A DNA stretch of 64,000 nucleotides from Pyrobaculum arsenaticum DSM 13514. Its GTDB lineage: Archaea > Thermoproteota > Thermoprotei > Thermoproteales > Thermoproteaceae. Below are positions 1 to 7,415 of the stretch, in pieces (the stretch's first letter is position 1; each line of letters starts with the position of its first letter). Where the stretch lies: assembly GCF_000016385.1 (NCBI RefSeq), contig NC_009376.1, positions 372,001 to 436,000 of the forward strand, written 5' to 3'. Under the pieces are notes generated by a model. The model was not told where the DNA came from. It was given only the letters and a program-made list of their open reading frames with translations, and searched no databases. The position numbers and the translations under genes are program-made.

Positions 1-12
1 AGCTACGGGCCC
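1..12 (-). tRNA. 5' end of a tRNA gene cut by the window edge
   Basis: Read on the minus strand, the first 12 bases are GGGCCCGTAGCT, a typical archaeal tRNA start (7-nt acceptor strand, TA at positions 8-9, then the start of the D stem). A TATA-like box lies about 20 bases upstream, which would put transcription start at or next to the tRNA 5' end. The anticodon is outside the window, so identity is unknown. Confidence 0.6.
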
Positions 13-30
13 TTGTCACATAGACAAGGC

Positions 31-40
31 GTTATTTTAA
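31..40 (-). promoter_or_regulatory. TATA box for the partial tRNA gene
   Basis: The minus strand reads TTAAAATAAC, preceded by AAGC. Its centre is about 24 bases before the tRNA 5' end, the usual archaeal spacing. A 7-bp inverted repeat (11-17 with 23-29) lies between the box and the tRNA. Confidence 0.5.
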
Positions 41-112
41 GCTTTTCTCCATACAGCTCACCAGATTAGTGCGATGAAGTATCGACGGCGGTGGCCTAAC
101 GTGGATACGCTT

Positions 113-964
113 TTACGCATCCCCGGGCAAATCTCCGAGGCGGCGCGGCGGGGTCATTTTTAGGCGGAGCTCCTCCTCGGCGTGGAGATCGCGCCTAAAC
201 CTCCTGGCGATGGTCAGCCTAAGCCTGTACCTCAGCCTGTCGCCGTCGCCGACAACGTAGTCGTCTGTCATATTGAAAAAGCCGCCTGGAGGGGCGCCGA
301 GGGCCTCCAAGATCTGCAAAACATCGGAACGGCTTGGCACGCCTTTCGTAATTACCAGCAGGGGCTCTGGGCCTCGGACCGGACGCCACGTAAACGCAAC
401 TGATTGGTTCGGCTTAGCCCTGGCCACCACCTCCTTCACCCTCGCCCTGCTGAGGAAGACGTCGTGTTCTCTTACGAGCTCCAGCCTCGCCTCCGAGTCG
501 TCGGGGGCGTAGAGCGATAGGTGGCCCTCCAACCTTCCCTCAGTTCTGCTGATTGAGAGATACGCCGACCTCTCGCCGTCTGAGACGCTGAGCTGGGCCC
601 TCCCCACCTCCACGGCGTAGTCCCCCTCCCACTTGGCGAAGTAGAGCACCCATATGTCGGAGCCGTATGCCACGTCCAGCTGGGCCCCCGAGGCCATTAG
701 AACGCCCATGTTGTCAACAGCTAGACCCGAGGCGGGGGCTGGGGGCAGGTTAAAGAAAGCGGAGCCCTCCAACACCGGCGGCTCCTCGCTCACCTCCAGC
801 ATGGAGAGTTCGACCCGGAACTCCCTCCCGCTGAGGTATTGAAGCGACGCGTAGCCGACCAGCACCGACCTAAGCCTGCCCAGCCCCGTGACGGATACGG
901 AGACCCACCCGCCGTCGTATTTCGTCGAGATGCCCTCGAACTGGGCCAGATTTAAAACCCTCAT
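113..964 (-). CDS. Uncharacterised protein, 283 aa, with a decayed paralogue elsewhere in the window
   Basis: I do not recognise this protein. It has no obvious signal peptide or membrane helix. The first two thirds look beta-rich (alternating hydrophobic residues), and the C-terminal third is basic. A TATA box on the minus strand (AGCTTATATC at 984-993) sits 20-29 bases before the ATG, so the mRNA is probably leaderless and the start is well supported. The gene lies just downstream of, and in the same direction as, a damaged regulator gene, but has its own promoter. A degraded relative of its C-terminal 110 residues is at 8613-8999: both contain the block WRPVRGP, then ILEALG/LLNALG, then an R/K-rich C-terminal strand. 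The pairing shows this is a small lineage-specific family; function unknown. Confidence 0.7.
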   Translation of the reverse strand: MRVLNLAQFEGISTKYDGGWVSVSVTGLGRLRSVLVGYASLQYLSGREFRVELSMLEVSEEPPVLEGSAFFNLPPAPASGLAVDNMGVLMASGAQLDVAYGSDIWVLYFAKWEGDYAVEVGRAQLSVSDGERSAYLSISRTEGRLEGHLSLYAPDDSEARLELVREHDVFLSRARVKEVVARAKPNQSVAFTWRPVRGPEPLLVITKGVPSRSDVLQILEALGAPPGGFFNMTDDYVVGDGDRLRYRLRLTIARRFRRDLHAEEELRLKMTPPRRLGDLPGDA

Positions 965-991
965 GGAGGTGTGTAGGTGGGGGGATATAAG

Positions 992-1737
992 CTATATGCC
1001 GGGGGGCGGCCTTAGCTCGTAGCGCCTAAGGACGTAGATCCTGGCCTTCGGATCCGCGGCCTTCACTTTCTTGGCGTAGTCCGAGGCTGAGCCTAGGTCT
1101 GGGAAAGCCGCGGCGTAGAAGCCAACGGCGGCCGCAAAGCAACGGAAGAACTTTGAGGTCGTGGCGGGGGGCAGGTCGGACACCACTGCGAGGGCCGCGA
1201 TGCCCGCCTTTTCGAGATTCACCCAGTAGGTGTAGTTGACGTTCTCCTCGCCCACGCAAGTAGGGACCTCGCCTTGGTCTTCGGCAACCCCAGCTCCTCC
1301 ACCAAGTCCGTCGAAGATATTGTGGGGTTGGACACTAGCCGCCTGAGGGCCTCCTTCTGGAGGGGGGTGAGCCTCTTCGGCGCCAGGCCCGGCACCAACC
1401 AAGGCTTGCCGTACTTGGCGGAGAGGGCCTCCAGCTCGTCGAAGGTCTGGAAGGGCACGCCGAAGATGTAGTGCCCCTCCAGCGTCTCGAACTTGAGAAC
1501 CGTGTAGTCCTTGGGCTCCGACTCCGAGTAGAAAAAGGCGTAGTAGAGCCCCGGGAGGTCGGGCCTCACGTAGATCATAGGCGCCCCCACAAACCCCTCC
1601 TCTCTCAGCCTCTTAACTGCGTACCACACCGTCTGCCGGTTCATCCCCAGCTTCCGGGCAATGGCGCTGGGGGTGGCCCAACTCTCCGTGAGAAGCATCA
1701 CCAAGATCCTCCTCTCGTCGTAAGACAGCAACTCCAC
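992..1737 (-). pseudogene. Two-HTH transcriptional regulator, broken by a -1 frameshift
   Basis: Starts at GTG 1737 with a TATA-like TATTAAACC (plus strand 1759-1767) 22-30 bases upstream. The N-terminus is a winged helix-turn-helix (about residues 12-48, with IARKLGMNRQTVWYAVKRL). A middle domain follows, then a second HTH (about 122-160, with STDLVEELGLPKTKARSLL). The frame then ends early at 1219. The C-terminal part continues in another frame from about 1253 to 992 (ENVNYTYWVNLEKAG and onward). Adding one G to the GGG run in gcgtgggcgag (minus strand, near 1253) fuses the frames into LLAWGEENVNYTYW, so a one-G loss is the simplest explanation. It could be a sequencing error, a slippage mutation or a phase-variable gene. 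Binding target unknown. Confidence 0.7.
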
Positions 1738-1885
1738 TAATCTATGTCAGTCGTCACTATTAAACCTTTTCATAAGAAGGCAGAAACAAGCATATGTCAA
1801 TGTTTGTTACAAACTTCTTGACGCAGGCACGAGTACGTTAGCCGCCCTCAGAAAACGCTTAAAAACACGGCACCTCCGGCAGATC

Positions 1886-2443
1886 ATGTCAGAGCTGGAG
1901 GGGCTTCTGGAACTCCAGGCAGGATTCAAGTTGCAGGCATACGCCGTCATCGGCCTCTTGGCGTTGATACCTCTCGCCGTCGTGCTGGGACTAGCAAGCC
2001 TGGCCCTGGCAGTCATCGTAATAGTCGTAGTTGCAATCGTCGTGGTGCTTGCCAATCTCTTTGCCCTAATTCCCATATGGAGAGGGTACAGCGAAGTTTT
2101 TGGGAAGGGTAGCCTACCCGCCGTAGGCGCTGAACTGGGGTTAATCGCCGCGGCGGTGGGATTGCTCTCCCTACTCGTTTCTGCTCTGTGGCCGCCGGCG
2201 GGGGACTTGATCAACCTAGCGGCGGGGGTCCTCGGATTCGTCAGCTACGTCCTCGCCTACATCATAGGCGCGCGCCAGCTCTACCTAAAATACGAGGTTG
2301 ACAGCTTCCACACAGCGTTTATCCTCTTTGTACTCTTCTTCCTCGTGATACCCCCAATAATAGGGATCTGGCTCATGTACAAAGGTTCAAGGGATGCTAT
2401 TCGAAAGATAGAGCAGAGCGGGACCGCCTCGCCCTCCTTCTAG
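1886..2443 (+). CDS. DUF996-type integral membrane protein
   Basis: 185 aa with about five membrane segments: two or more in residues 18-70, one near 82-105, one near 108-125 and one near 140-165. The C-terminal block after the last helix (IWLMYKGSRDAI) and the GARQLY motif before it resemble the archaeal DUF996 family, whose function is unknown. A TATA box, GCTTAAAAAC (1857-1866), lies 20-29 bases before the ATG, indicating a leaderless transcript. A decayed tandem copy follows directly at 2540-3074. Family assignment is from memory of the pattern, not a search. Confidence 0.7.
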   Translation: MSELEGLLELQAGFKLQAYAVIGLLALIPLAVVLGLASLALAVIVIVVVAIVVVLANLFALIPIWRGYSEVFGKGSLPAVGAELGLIAAAVGLLSLLVSALWPPAGDLINLAAGVLGFVSYVLAYIIGARQLYLKYEVDSFHTAFILFVLFFLVIPPIIGIWLMYKGSRDAIRKIEQSGTASPSF

Positions 2444-2539
2444 CTAGCGTTTACAAACTACGCAACGCCGGCCAGACGAGCGGGCAGTCCCCACCACACA
2501 ATTAAAAATATTGACACGGGGTTTGCTACGTCTGAGACG

Positions 2540-3074
2540 GTGGGGCTGTCGTAGCTGGGGGCGGGGTTTAGGATTCAGCTGGATGCCGCCTCGGTGTTGG
2601 CCGTCAGCGTCGCGACCGCTGTGGCGACCGCCTTAGCCGTGTCGAGCGCTGTGAAGCCGACACCGTTGGCTGTGCAAGTCGCCAACCTCGCCGGCGGCGC
2701 CGCTGTCTTTGGAAGCGCGCGCCAACTCCGTGCTGGCTATGCCGCTGTGCTTAGATCGACTAGCGAGCCTGCCGCCGGTGCTGAGATCTTGCTCGTCGCC
2801 TCGCCGCTGTACATGGCGCTCACGGCGTTGTCACAACTTCTTTTCGCGCTCCTCGGCTGGTTGGGCTAGGCTGCCGTGTTGGCAGTCCTGTTCGCCGGGC
2901 TCGTCGGCTACGTCAAGGCGTACATGGCGGGTGCTGGACGCTATAAGGGAAAAAGTAGAATACTTCCGCACCGCTTACATCCTCTTCGCGCTCTTCTTCT
3001 TAGTACTCCCAACCATAGCGGCTCTCTGGCTAATGACCAAAGGCCTCGGAGAGACAAAGAGACACGGCAAGTGA
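2540..3074 (+). pseudogene. Degenerate tandem copy of the DUF996 gene
   Basis: The translation parallels the intact gene at 1886-2443 but is broken three times. There is a TAG at 2552-2554 near the N-terminus, a TAG at 2867-2869 in the middle, and a frameshift near 2935-2945. The matching blocks are clear: AGFRIQLDA against AGFKLQAYA, SARQLRAGYAAV against IPIWRGYSEVF, GYVKAYMAGA against SYVLAYIIGA, and FRTAYILFALFFLVLPTIAA against the equivalent last helix. Downstream fragments are still well conserved, so decay is recent or selection was recently lost. Confidence 0.75.
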
Positions 3075-3237
3075 CGAGCAAGCCGTAGACCTCCACCGTT
3101 TCTCTCCCGCCATTGCCCGTCTAAAAGCGCCTAGCCGTCTTTGCCGTCGTGATACTACCTTGCCCAATGCCCACGGGCCTTCTCACCGCATCAAGTGAAG
3201 GTATTATGGTGTTGTCTTCTGATGCACGGCATAGAAA

Positions 3238-3270
3238 AGCTTAAATATATATATCAAAAATTTTTGATAT
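3238..3270 (+). promoter_or_regulatory. Promoter with a 20-bp perfect palindrome covering the start codon
   Basis: A TATA region (GCTTAAATATATAT from 3238) is followed by ATATCAAAAATTTTTGATAT at 3251-3270, a perfect 20-bp palindrome. The ATG of the first operon gene (3269) lies in its right arm, and the predicted transcription start lies inside or next to it. A half-site copy, ATCAAAAATT, recurs at 3274. Position and symmetry are those of an operator for a dimeric winged-helix repressor; the operon's third gene encodes one. Confidence 0.7.
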
Positions 3271-4105
3271 GGAATCAAAAATTGTATTTGTCGAAGGCGT
3301 CTGGAAGCGTTTCGGCAACGTGGTGGCAAATGAAGACGTCTCGATATATGTTGACGCAGGAGAGGTAGTGTCCTTGCTGGGGCCAAACGGCGCTGGGAAG
3401 ACCACCCTGGTTAGGCAGATCTACGGCGAGCTGAGACCGGACAAGGGCAGAGTGGCGGTGATTGGCATGAGACCAAAAAAGGCGAAGGAGCGGGGATACG
3501 TGAGCGTTGTCCCCCAGGAGGCCACGCCGTTTAATATGCTGAAGGTAACAGAGCACGTGGAGATGCTCGTGAGGCTTAGGGGCTTGCCCAAGGGCGAGGC
3601 CAAGCGTTGCGCAGAGGAGGCGATAGACGCGGTGGGGCTACGCGATTATAGAAACAAGCTCGTCTACGATCTATCCGGGGGCATGAAGAGGTTGGTGCTG
3701 GTGGCCTCCGCCATAGCGTGTAGGCCGAAGCTCATAATCCTCGACGAGCCCACCGTGGGGATAGACGCCCATAACAGGAGGAGGATATGGGAGGCCATTA
3801 GGGGCGCGAAGGACGGCGGCTCCGCCGTTGTGCTGACCACGCACTACATCCACGAGGCGGAGGAGCTCAGCGATAGGGTGTACATGATAAACAGGAGGAT
3901 AATCATGGAGGGAACGCCCGGCGAGTTGAGGAGGAAGCTTCCCTGGGTAGAGATAAGAGGGGACAGCTTGGAAAAACCTATTAGAGCTAAGTGGGACGAC
4001 GCGGTGAAGGCACTACACGAACTTGTGGCGCGAAAGGCCAGGTTTGAGGTTAGGGAGCCCTCTCTTGAGGACTTGTTCTTAGAGCTCTTCGGAGTATCGC
4101 AATGA
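3269..4105 (+). CDS. ABC transporter ATP-binding protein
   Basis: 278 aa with a full ABC ATPase core: Walker A GPNGAGKTT (about residues 38-46), Q-loop around VPQEAT, signature LSGGMKRL (about 137-144), Walker B LIILDEPT followed by the H-loop TTHY. The C-terminal extension after residue 215 is typical of ATPases that pair with ABC-2-type permeases. The stop codon overlaps the permease start by 4 bases (ATGA), so the two are translationally coupled. The substrate is not evident; the family includes drug, antibiotic and lipid exporters. It is the first gene of the operon running to 6116, behind the palindromic operator. Confidence 0.9.
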   Translation: MESKIVFVEGVWKRFGNVVANEDVSIYVDAGEVVSLLGPNGAGKTTLVRQIYGELRPDKGRVAVIGMRPKKAKERGYVSVVPQEATPFNMLKVTEHVEMLVRLRGLPKGEAKRCAEEAIDAVGLRDYRNKLVYDLSGGMKRLVLVASAIACRPKLIILDEPTVGIDAHNRRRIWEAIRGAKDGGSAVVLTTHYIHEAEELSDRVYMINRRIIMEGTPGELRRKLPWVEIRGDSLEKPIRAKWDDAVKALHELVARKARFEVREPSLEDLFLELFGVSQ

Positions 4106-4842
4106 GGTGGGGAAAGGTGTTGACTATTACAGAATATATGATAGTCATGGGCAGGCGCTGGGCCTACGTGGCGATAGGCATCACGTTGATATTCCCCGTG
4201 CTTTGGCTAGTACTGCTCAAGGTGGTGGGGAACCCCCAGTATGTTAACTACTTCATTGTCGGCACTGTAGTAAATGCGAGCTTCCTCGTCCCCTTCATAG
4301 GCACGACGCAAGATATGGGGTATTTCAAGAGGGCATCTTCCATATACACCATGCTCTCCTCCAACGGCGCAGACGATCTCGACATAGCCATTGGCTACCT
4401 TCTCCACACAGCGATCTTAAACACCCCAGTGATAATAGCGCTCTTGTCAGCATCGATTGTAATCATGGGCGCGTCTTTTGGTGTGGTTGAGATACTAGCC
4501 GCTACAGGTGCGGCGCTACTGATATCGCTCATCTCGGCATTGCTGGGATATTCCCTTGGCATTAGTATTAGAAACTACAGAATCAGCAACCAGCTCTCCC
4601 AGATTATCCCATGGCCGTTGCTGCTTCTGGCACCCGTATACTACCCAGCCTCAGTGTTGCCCGAGGCTCTAAGATATATTAGCATGGCAATGCCCACCAC
4701 CTACATGGCGCTGGCAGTAAACGTGGTTTTAAACCTAGACCTCCACCAAGCCGCCACCGGATTGGCAGGGTTATCGATATACGCCTTCATATCAATCGCC
4801 ATAGCAAAATACGCCATGCACAGAAGTGAGAGATATGGCTAA
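4102..4842 (+). CDS. ABC-2-type transporter permease
   Basis: 246 aa with six predicted membrane helices, as expected for an ABC-2 permease. The helices lie around residues 15-35, 45-65, 90-115, 120-145, 160-185 and 210-235, with the family's characteristic last loop between helices 5 and 6 (PASVLPEALRYI, then AMPTTY). It overlaps the ATPase gene by 4 bases, so the pair forms one exporter. The next gene, a winged-helix regulator, starts 5 bases after this stop. Confidence 0.85.
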   Translation: MRWGKVLTITEYMIVMGRRWAYVAIGITLIFPVLWLVLLKVVGNPQYVNYFIVGTVVNASFLVPFIGTTQDMGYFKRASSIYTMLSSNGADDLDIAIGYLLHTAILNTPVIIALLSASIVIMGASFGVVEILAATGAALLISLISALLGYSLGISIRNYRISNQLSQIIPWPLLLLAPVYYPASVLPEALRYISMAMPTTYMALAVNVVLNLDLHQAATGLAGLSIYAFISIAIAKYAMHRSERYG

Positions 4843-4847
4843 ATTCG

Positions 4848-5150
4848 ATGTCCTCCCTGGAAGATTTAGTAAAGCTTGGAAAGGCGCTTTCCAACCCCTT
4901 AAGGGTGAAGATCTTGCTTATGCTGGTAAAAAACCCGACTTACATCCAAGACGTTGCCCAGAAGCTACGCATACCCTATGCCTTGGCTCACCTTCATTTG
5001 AAGGTTTTGGAGGAGGCGGGGCTGGTGGAGGGGTATTACGAGGTGGAGGAGAAGCCGAGGCCCCATCTAAGGAAGGTGTACCGGGTGCGAGACTTCAAAA
5101 TAGTTATAGACAGGGAGTTGTTGGAGAGACTGGCGAGTTTGTTGGAGTAA
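4848..5150 (+). CDS. ArsR-like winged-helix transcriptional regulator
   Basis: 100 aa. Residues 8-75 form a compact winged helix: ALSNPLRVKILLML, a recognition region with IQDVAQKLRIPYALAHLHLKVL, and a wing reaching KVYRV. The start of the ArsR fold (LSNPLRVKIL) is clear, but there are no metal-binding cysteines, so it is not an obvious arsenic or metal sensor. It sits inside the ABC operon, 5 bases after the permease and 2 bases before the next gene. The likely role is autoregulation through the 20-bp palindrome at 3251-3270, which is inference. Confidence 0.8.
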   Translation: MSSLEDLVKLGKALSNPLRVKILLMLVKNPTYIQDVAQKLRIPYALAHLHLKVLEEAGLVEGYYEVEEKPRPHLRKVYRVRDFKIVIDRELLERLASLLE

Positions 5151-5152
5151 AG

Positions 5153-5488
5153 ATGCCGACGTGGTACGTGGTGTTGATGATACTCACAGGTTTATTAATA
5201 GGCGCAGGCGTCCCCGTCGCGTTGTTCTACATGGCGCTTAACGCCGGCAGTTGGGTTTACCTACTCGCAGCCACGATAATCAGCGTCTTCGCAGTTGTTG
5301 GAGGCGGCATATTGGCAATTGTGGGATTTGTGCCTGTGCTTCAGTATATGGACGAGGCGGCGGAGGAGGCGGAGAGACAACTCGCCGCGCATAGGGCATT
5401 TTTAAGAAGCTTGCTTGAAGAGCTAGATGAGGCGAGCGCCGTTCTCAGAGACATAAGAGACGAGCTAAGAAGGGTAGGCGGGACATGA
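5153..5488 (+). CDS. Small membrane protein with a C-terminal coiled coil
   Basis: 111 aa, starting at ATG 5153 immediately after the regulator's stop. The same frame is open further upstream, but that part overlaps the regulator out of frame and is not credible. Two membrane helices (about residues 5-27 and 33-60) are followed by a charged, strongly helical cytoplasmic-type tail (about 65-108) with heptad-like leucines. The stop overlaps the next start (ATGA). Not recognised as a named family. The topology suggests a membrane anchor with an oligomerising tail that may bind the next two small proteins. Confidence 0.75.
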   Translation: MPTWYVVLMILTGLLIGAGVPVALFYMALNAGSWVYLLAATIISVFAVVGGGILAIVGFVPVLQYMDEAAEEAERQLAAHRAFLRSLLEELDEASAVLRDIRDELRRVGGT

Positions 5489-5601
5489 CCCTAAAATACG
5501 CAGAGGCAAGCGATGAGGATGTTATGCAAATGTTGAGAGAGAGGATTAGAGAAATAAAGCGCCTACTTGTAGAAATAAGGGAGCTTCTGAGAGTAGAGTA
5601 A
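5485..5601 (+). CDS. 38-residue helical micro-protein
   Basis: Short ORF MTLKYAEASDEDVMQMLRE... ending RELLRVE, TAA at 5599-5601. It overlaps the previous gene by 4 bases (ATGA) and the next by 1 base (taATG), so it fits an unbroken chain of translational coupling. Residues 10-38 form one amphipathic helix with leucine/isoleucine heptads and alternating Arg/Glu, resembling the tail of the preceding membrane protein. The coupling on both sides is the main evidence that it is real. Function unknown; a coiled-coil partner of the preceding protein is plausible. Confidence 0.6.
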   Translation: MTLKYAEASDEDVMQMLRERIREIKRLLVEIRELLRVE

Positions 5602-6116
5602 TGGCTGAGAAGTTTGATAAATACTACGAGTACTTCGTCAAGAGAAGGGGGAGAAAGGTTAGAGAAAGGAGGATTAACCTGGGATTTGTGTCCATCGACT
5701 TACGAGGGGGGAGGGTGGACATATTTCCGCTTTTTAAGAGCCGTAGCACCGAGGGGGTCGCCGTGGTTGATGGGGAAAGCGTGAAGCTGGTAGGCCGCGG
5801 CGCCGAGGTTTTAAAGGGCAAACACGTAGTTGTGAAAAACGCAAGGCTCCACCTAGTGGAGGGGGAACGTGTTGAGCTGTTTAATGCAAATGTGGGGAAA
5901 GTCATAGGGAGATACGTCGCCGCGACTAACTGCAAGGTAGAGGAGATAGAGGCAGAAGAGGTCGTGATGATCAACGCCAAGGCCGAAAAAGTTGCGGCGT
6001 CCCGTGGCAGATTCACAAACTGCGTCATCGAGAAGTTGGTTTACCAAGAGCACTACGAGTCTGTGAACACGGTGATACACAGGGTGGAAAAGGCGACGAC
6101 TCTCAAACCGCCCTAG
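5601..6116 (+). CDS. Repetitive beta-rich protein (bactofilin- or adhesin-like solenoid), unknown
   Basis: 171 aa. After a basic N-terminus (residues 1-25) the protein is a run of short beta-strand repeats about 10-12 residues apart: VVKNARLHLVEGERVELFNANVG and so on through VVMINAKAEKV and GRFTNCVIEKL. Recurring Asn/Cys-Val patterns are typical of a right-handed beta-helix. This resembles bactofilins or DUF4097-type proteins in architecture, but I cannot assign a family. It is the last gene of the operon, starting in the stop codon of the micro-protein. It is followed at once by a convergent gene (stop at 6118). Confidence 0.7.
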   Translation: MAEKFDKYYEYFVKRRGRKVRERRINLGFVSIDLRGGRVDIFPLFKSRSTEGVAVVDGESVKLVGRGAEVLKGKHVVVKNARLHLVEGERVELFNANVGKVIGRYVAATNCKVEEIEAEEVVMINAKAEKVAASRGRFTNCVIEKLVYQEHYESVNTVIHRVEKATTLKPP

Positions 6117-6117
6117 T

Positions 6118-7098
6118 TTACGACCCTTTCCCCCAGCTCTTCTTTTCAAGGAGCTTGTTTAGCTCCTTGTCGCTGAGGTACATCCTCCTGTACATCGCTA
6201 TTGGGGCGTCTGCGTGGATTAGCTTGTCGCGCATAATATCCCCGGCCTGCGAAGTGACTACTCTACGGTCTTGGTGGAGCACATAGACGTTGAAAGGCAT
6301 TAGCAACTTTGCAATCAACGCATCCAGCGGTTTCACTCCGGTAACCTTCATGTAGAGCCTTAGGTAAATCTTAGTGGAGACTGAGCCCACAGGCGCGAAG
6401 AAGGCCACAACCCTCATATTCTTCGATATGTAGTTTTCCCACAGGTTTGGGTATATGAACCACAAGTAGTTCCTCAACTTCCCCACATCAATCTCGCTAC
6501 TTCTCAGCGGTCTTTGACCCCTATCCACCTGGTTAAATGGGTAAACTACGAAAGAGTAGTCATCAACCGGCTTCACTAACGGGCCGTGCACCAACGTCCT
6601 CCCGCCCCTCCCAATGGTGTTATAGTGCACAAAGGGCAGGTGGAACACGTCGAGCTGATTCTCAACAGCTCTCGGCAAAGAGACGCCCCACACCTCGCTG
6701 TACTCCGAGTACGCCTCCAACCCCTCCAAGTCTTCAAAAAACCTCGGCGCCCCCCTTGGCTCGCCGCCGCCATACCAAACCCAAACAATATCATAGGCAT
6801 CGTACACCGGCATAGAAAAGGCCTTCAAATACTCGGGCAACTTAGCCGACCTCCCCAAAGCCGGTATTTTAATAACCTTGCCAGACCCGTCGAACTCAAA
6901 ACCGTGATACGGACATTGGATTTTCCCACCCACCACCTTGCCGAGTGAAAGTCTCGCACGCCTATGTGGACAGTCGTCAAGCAAGGCATGGATCCTCCCC
7001 GAATCGTCACGCCAAAACACCAAGTCCATACCCAACCTCCTCACACCAATAGGCCTACCCCTCGGCACCTCCCTAGACGAAAGCACAGCAATCCGCAT
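6118..7098 (-). CDS. Rieske non-heme iron oxygenase, terminal component
   Basis: 326 aa from ATG 7098. A longer GTG start at 7128 is unlikely because its codons GTG TTA TTA form the TATA-like element 20-29 bases before ATG 7098. Residues 40-75 hold the Rieske [2Fe-2S] motif: CPHR, then 15 residues, then CPYHGF. The mononuclear iron site is ENQLDVFHLPFVH (N-x2-D-x2-H-x4-H) near residue 153. The layout matches PaO/VanA-type oxygenases acting on aromatic or cyclic substrates with electrons from a separate reductase. No reductase gene is adjacent, and the substrate cannot be told. An O2-dependent enzyme fits the oxygen reductase at 40418-43134. Confidence 0.85.
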   Translation of the reverse strand: MRIAVLSSREVPRGRPIGVRRLGMDLVFWRDDSGRIHALLDDCPHRRARLSLGKVVGGKIQCPYHGFEFDGSGKVIKIPALGRSAKLPEYLKAFSMPVYDAYDIVWVWYGGGEPRGAPRFFEDLEGLEAYSEYSEVWGVSLPRAVENQLDVFHLPFVHYNTIGRGGRTLVHGPLVKPVDDYSFVVYPFNQVDRGQRPLRSSEIDVGKLRNYLWFIYPNLWENYISKNMRVVAFFAPVGSVSTKIYLRLYMKVTGVKPLDALIAKLLMPFNVYVLHQDRRVVTSQAGDIMRDKLIHADAPIAMYRRMYLSDKELNKLLEKKSWGKGS

Positions 7099-7251
7099 AC
7101 AAGTCACCACACACGCCCTTAATAACACACCACCCGCCTACACATCCCTACACTACGACCACAGAGCCTAGGCCCCCAGACACCGGGCTCTGCATAAGAC
7201 GAGCGGCCTAGGACCTCGGCGCATGTTTAGTAAGGCAAAACCTGGAAACAA

Positions 7252-7366
7252 TCGGCCCGCCGGGATTCGAACCCGGGACCGCCCGCTACAGGCCCGGGGG
7301 GCTTTGGAGATGTACCCCCGGGGGCTGTCTACAGCCGGGCGCTCTGGACCGCTGAGCTACGGGCCG
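7252..7366 (-). tRNA. tRNA-Tyr (GUA) with a 41-nt non-canonical intron
   Basis: The acceptor stem CGGCCCG/CGGGCCG gives a C1-G72 pair, the archaeal tRNA-Tyr identity mark, with A73 next. D stem GCTC/GAGC, T arm CCGGG-TTCGAAT-CCCGG. The anticodon loop is CTGTAGA, anticodon GTA. CCA is not encoded. The 3' half reads GCGGG where the anticodon stem CCCGG needs CCGGG. Removing exactly 41 nt (7286-7326) restores CCCGG/CCGGG, a 7-nt loop and a 5-nt variable loop. Exons are 7327-7366 and 7252-7285. Confidence 0.9.
7286..7326 (-). other. tRNA-Tyr intron at position 39/40
   Basis: On the minus strand the junctions are ..GAC^AGCC and ..GTAG^CGGG. A bulge-helix-bulge-like fold can be drawn: intron helix GCCC/GGGC, 3-nt bulge AC^A, central helix GUAG/CUGU (two wobble pairs), 3-nt bulge AG^C. 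Both cuts fall between bulge nucleotides 2 and 3, as the archaeal splicing endonuclease requires. The usual site would be 37/38. The exon-side helix is imperfect, so this is a prediction. Confidence 0.65.
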
Positions 7367-7376
7367 CGCACGCGGA

Positions 7377-7394
7377 GGCCCGGCTTAGCGGGCC
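7377..7394 (-). other. Hairpin in the 5' leader of tRNA-Tyr
   Basis: Perfect 6-bp stem GGCCCG/CGGGCC with a 6-nt loop. It starts about where transcription should begin, given the TATA box GTTTATAAGC on the plus strand at 7416-7425 (GCTTATAAAC on the minus strand). It ends 10 bases before the tRNA 5' end. The first tRNA of the window shows no such leader. Confidence 0.5.
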
Positions 7395-7415
7395 GTCAAA
7401 GATCTAATCTTATTT

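Noticed and set aside
4826..5152. A longer N-terminus for the small membrane protein, overlapping the regulator gene
   Set aside because: The extra part is Gly/Pro-rich out-of-frame translation of the regulator; ATG 5153 right after its stop is the natural start.
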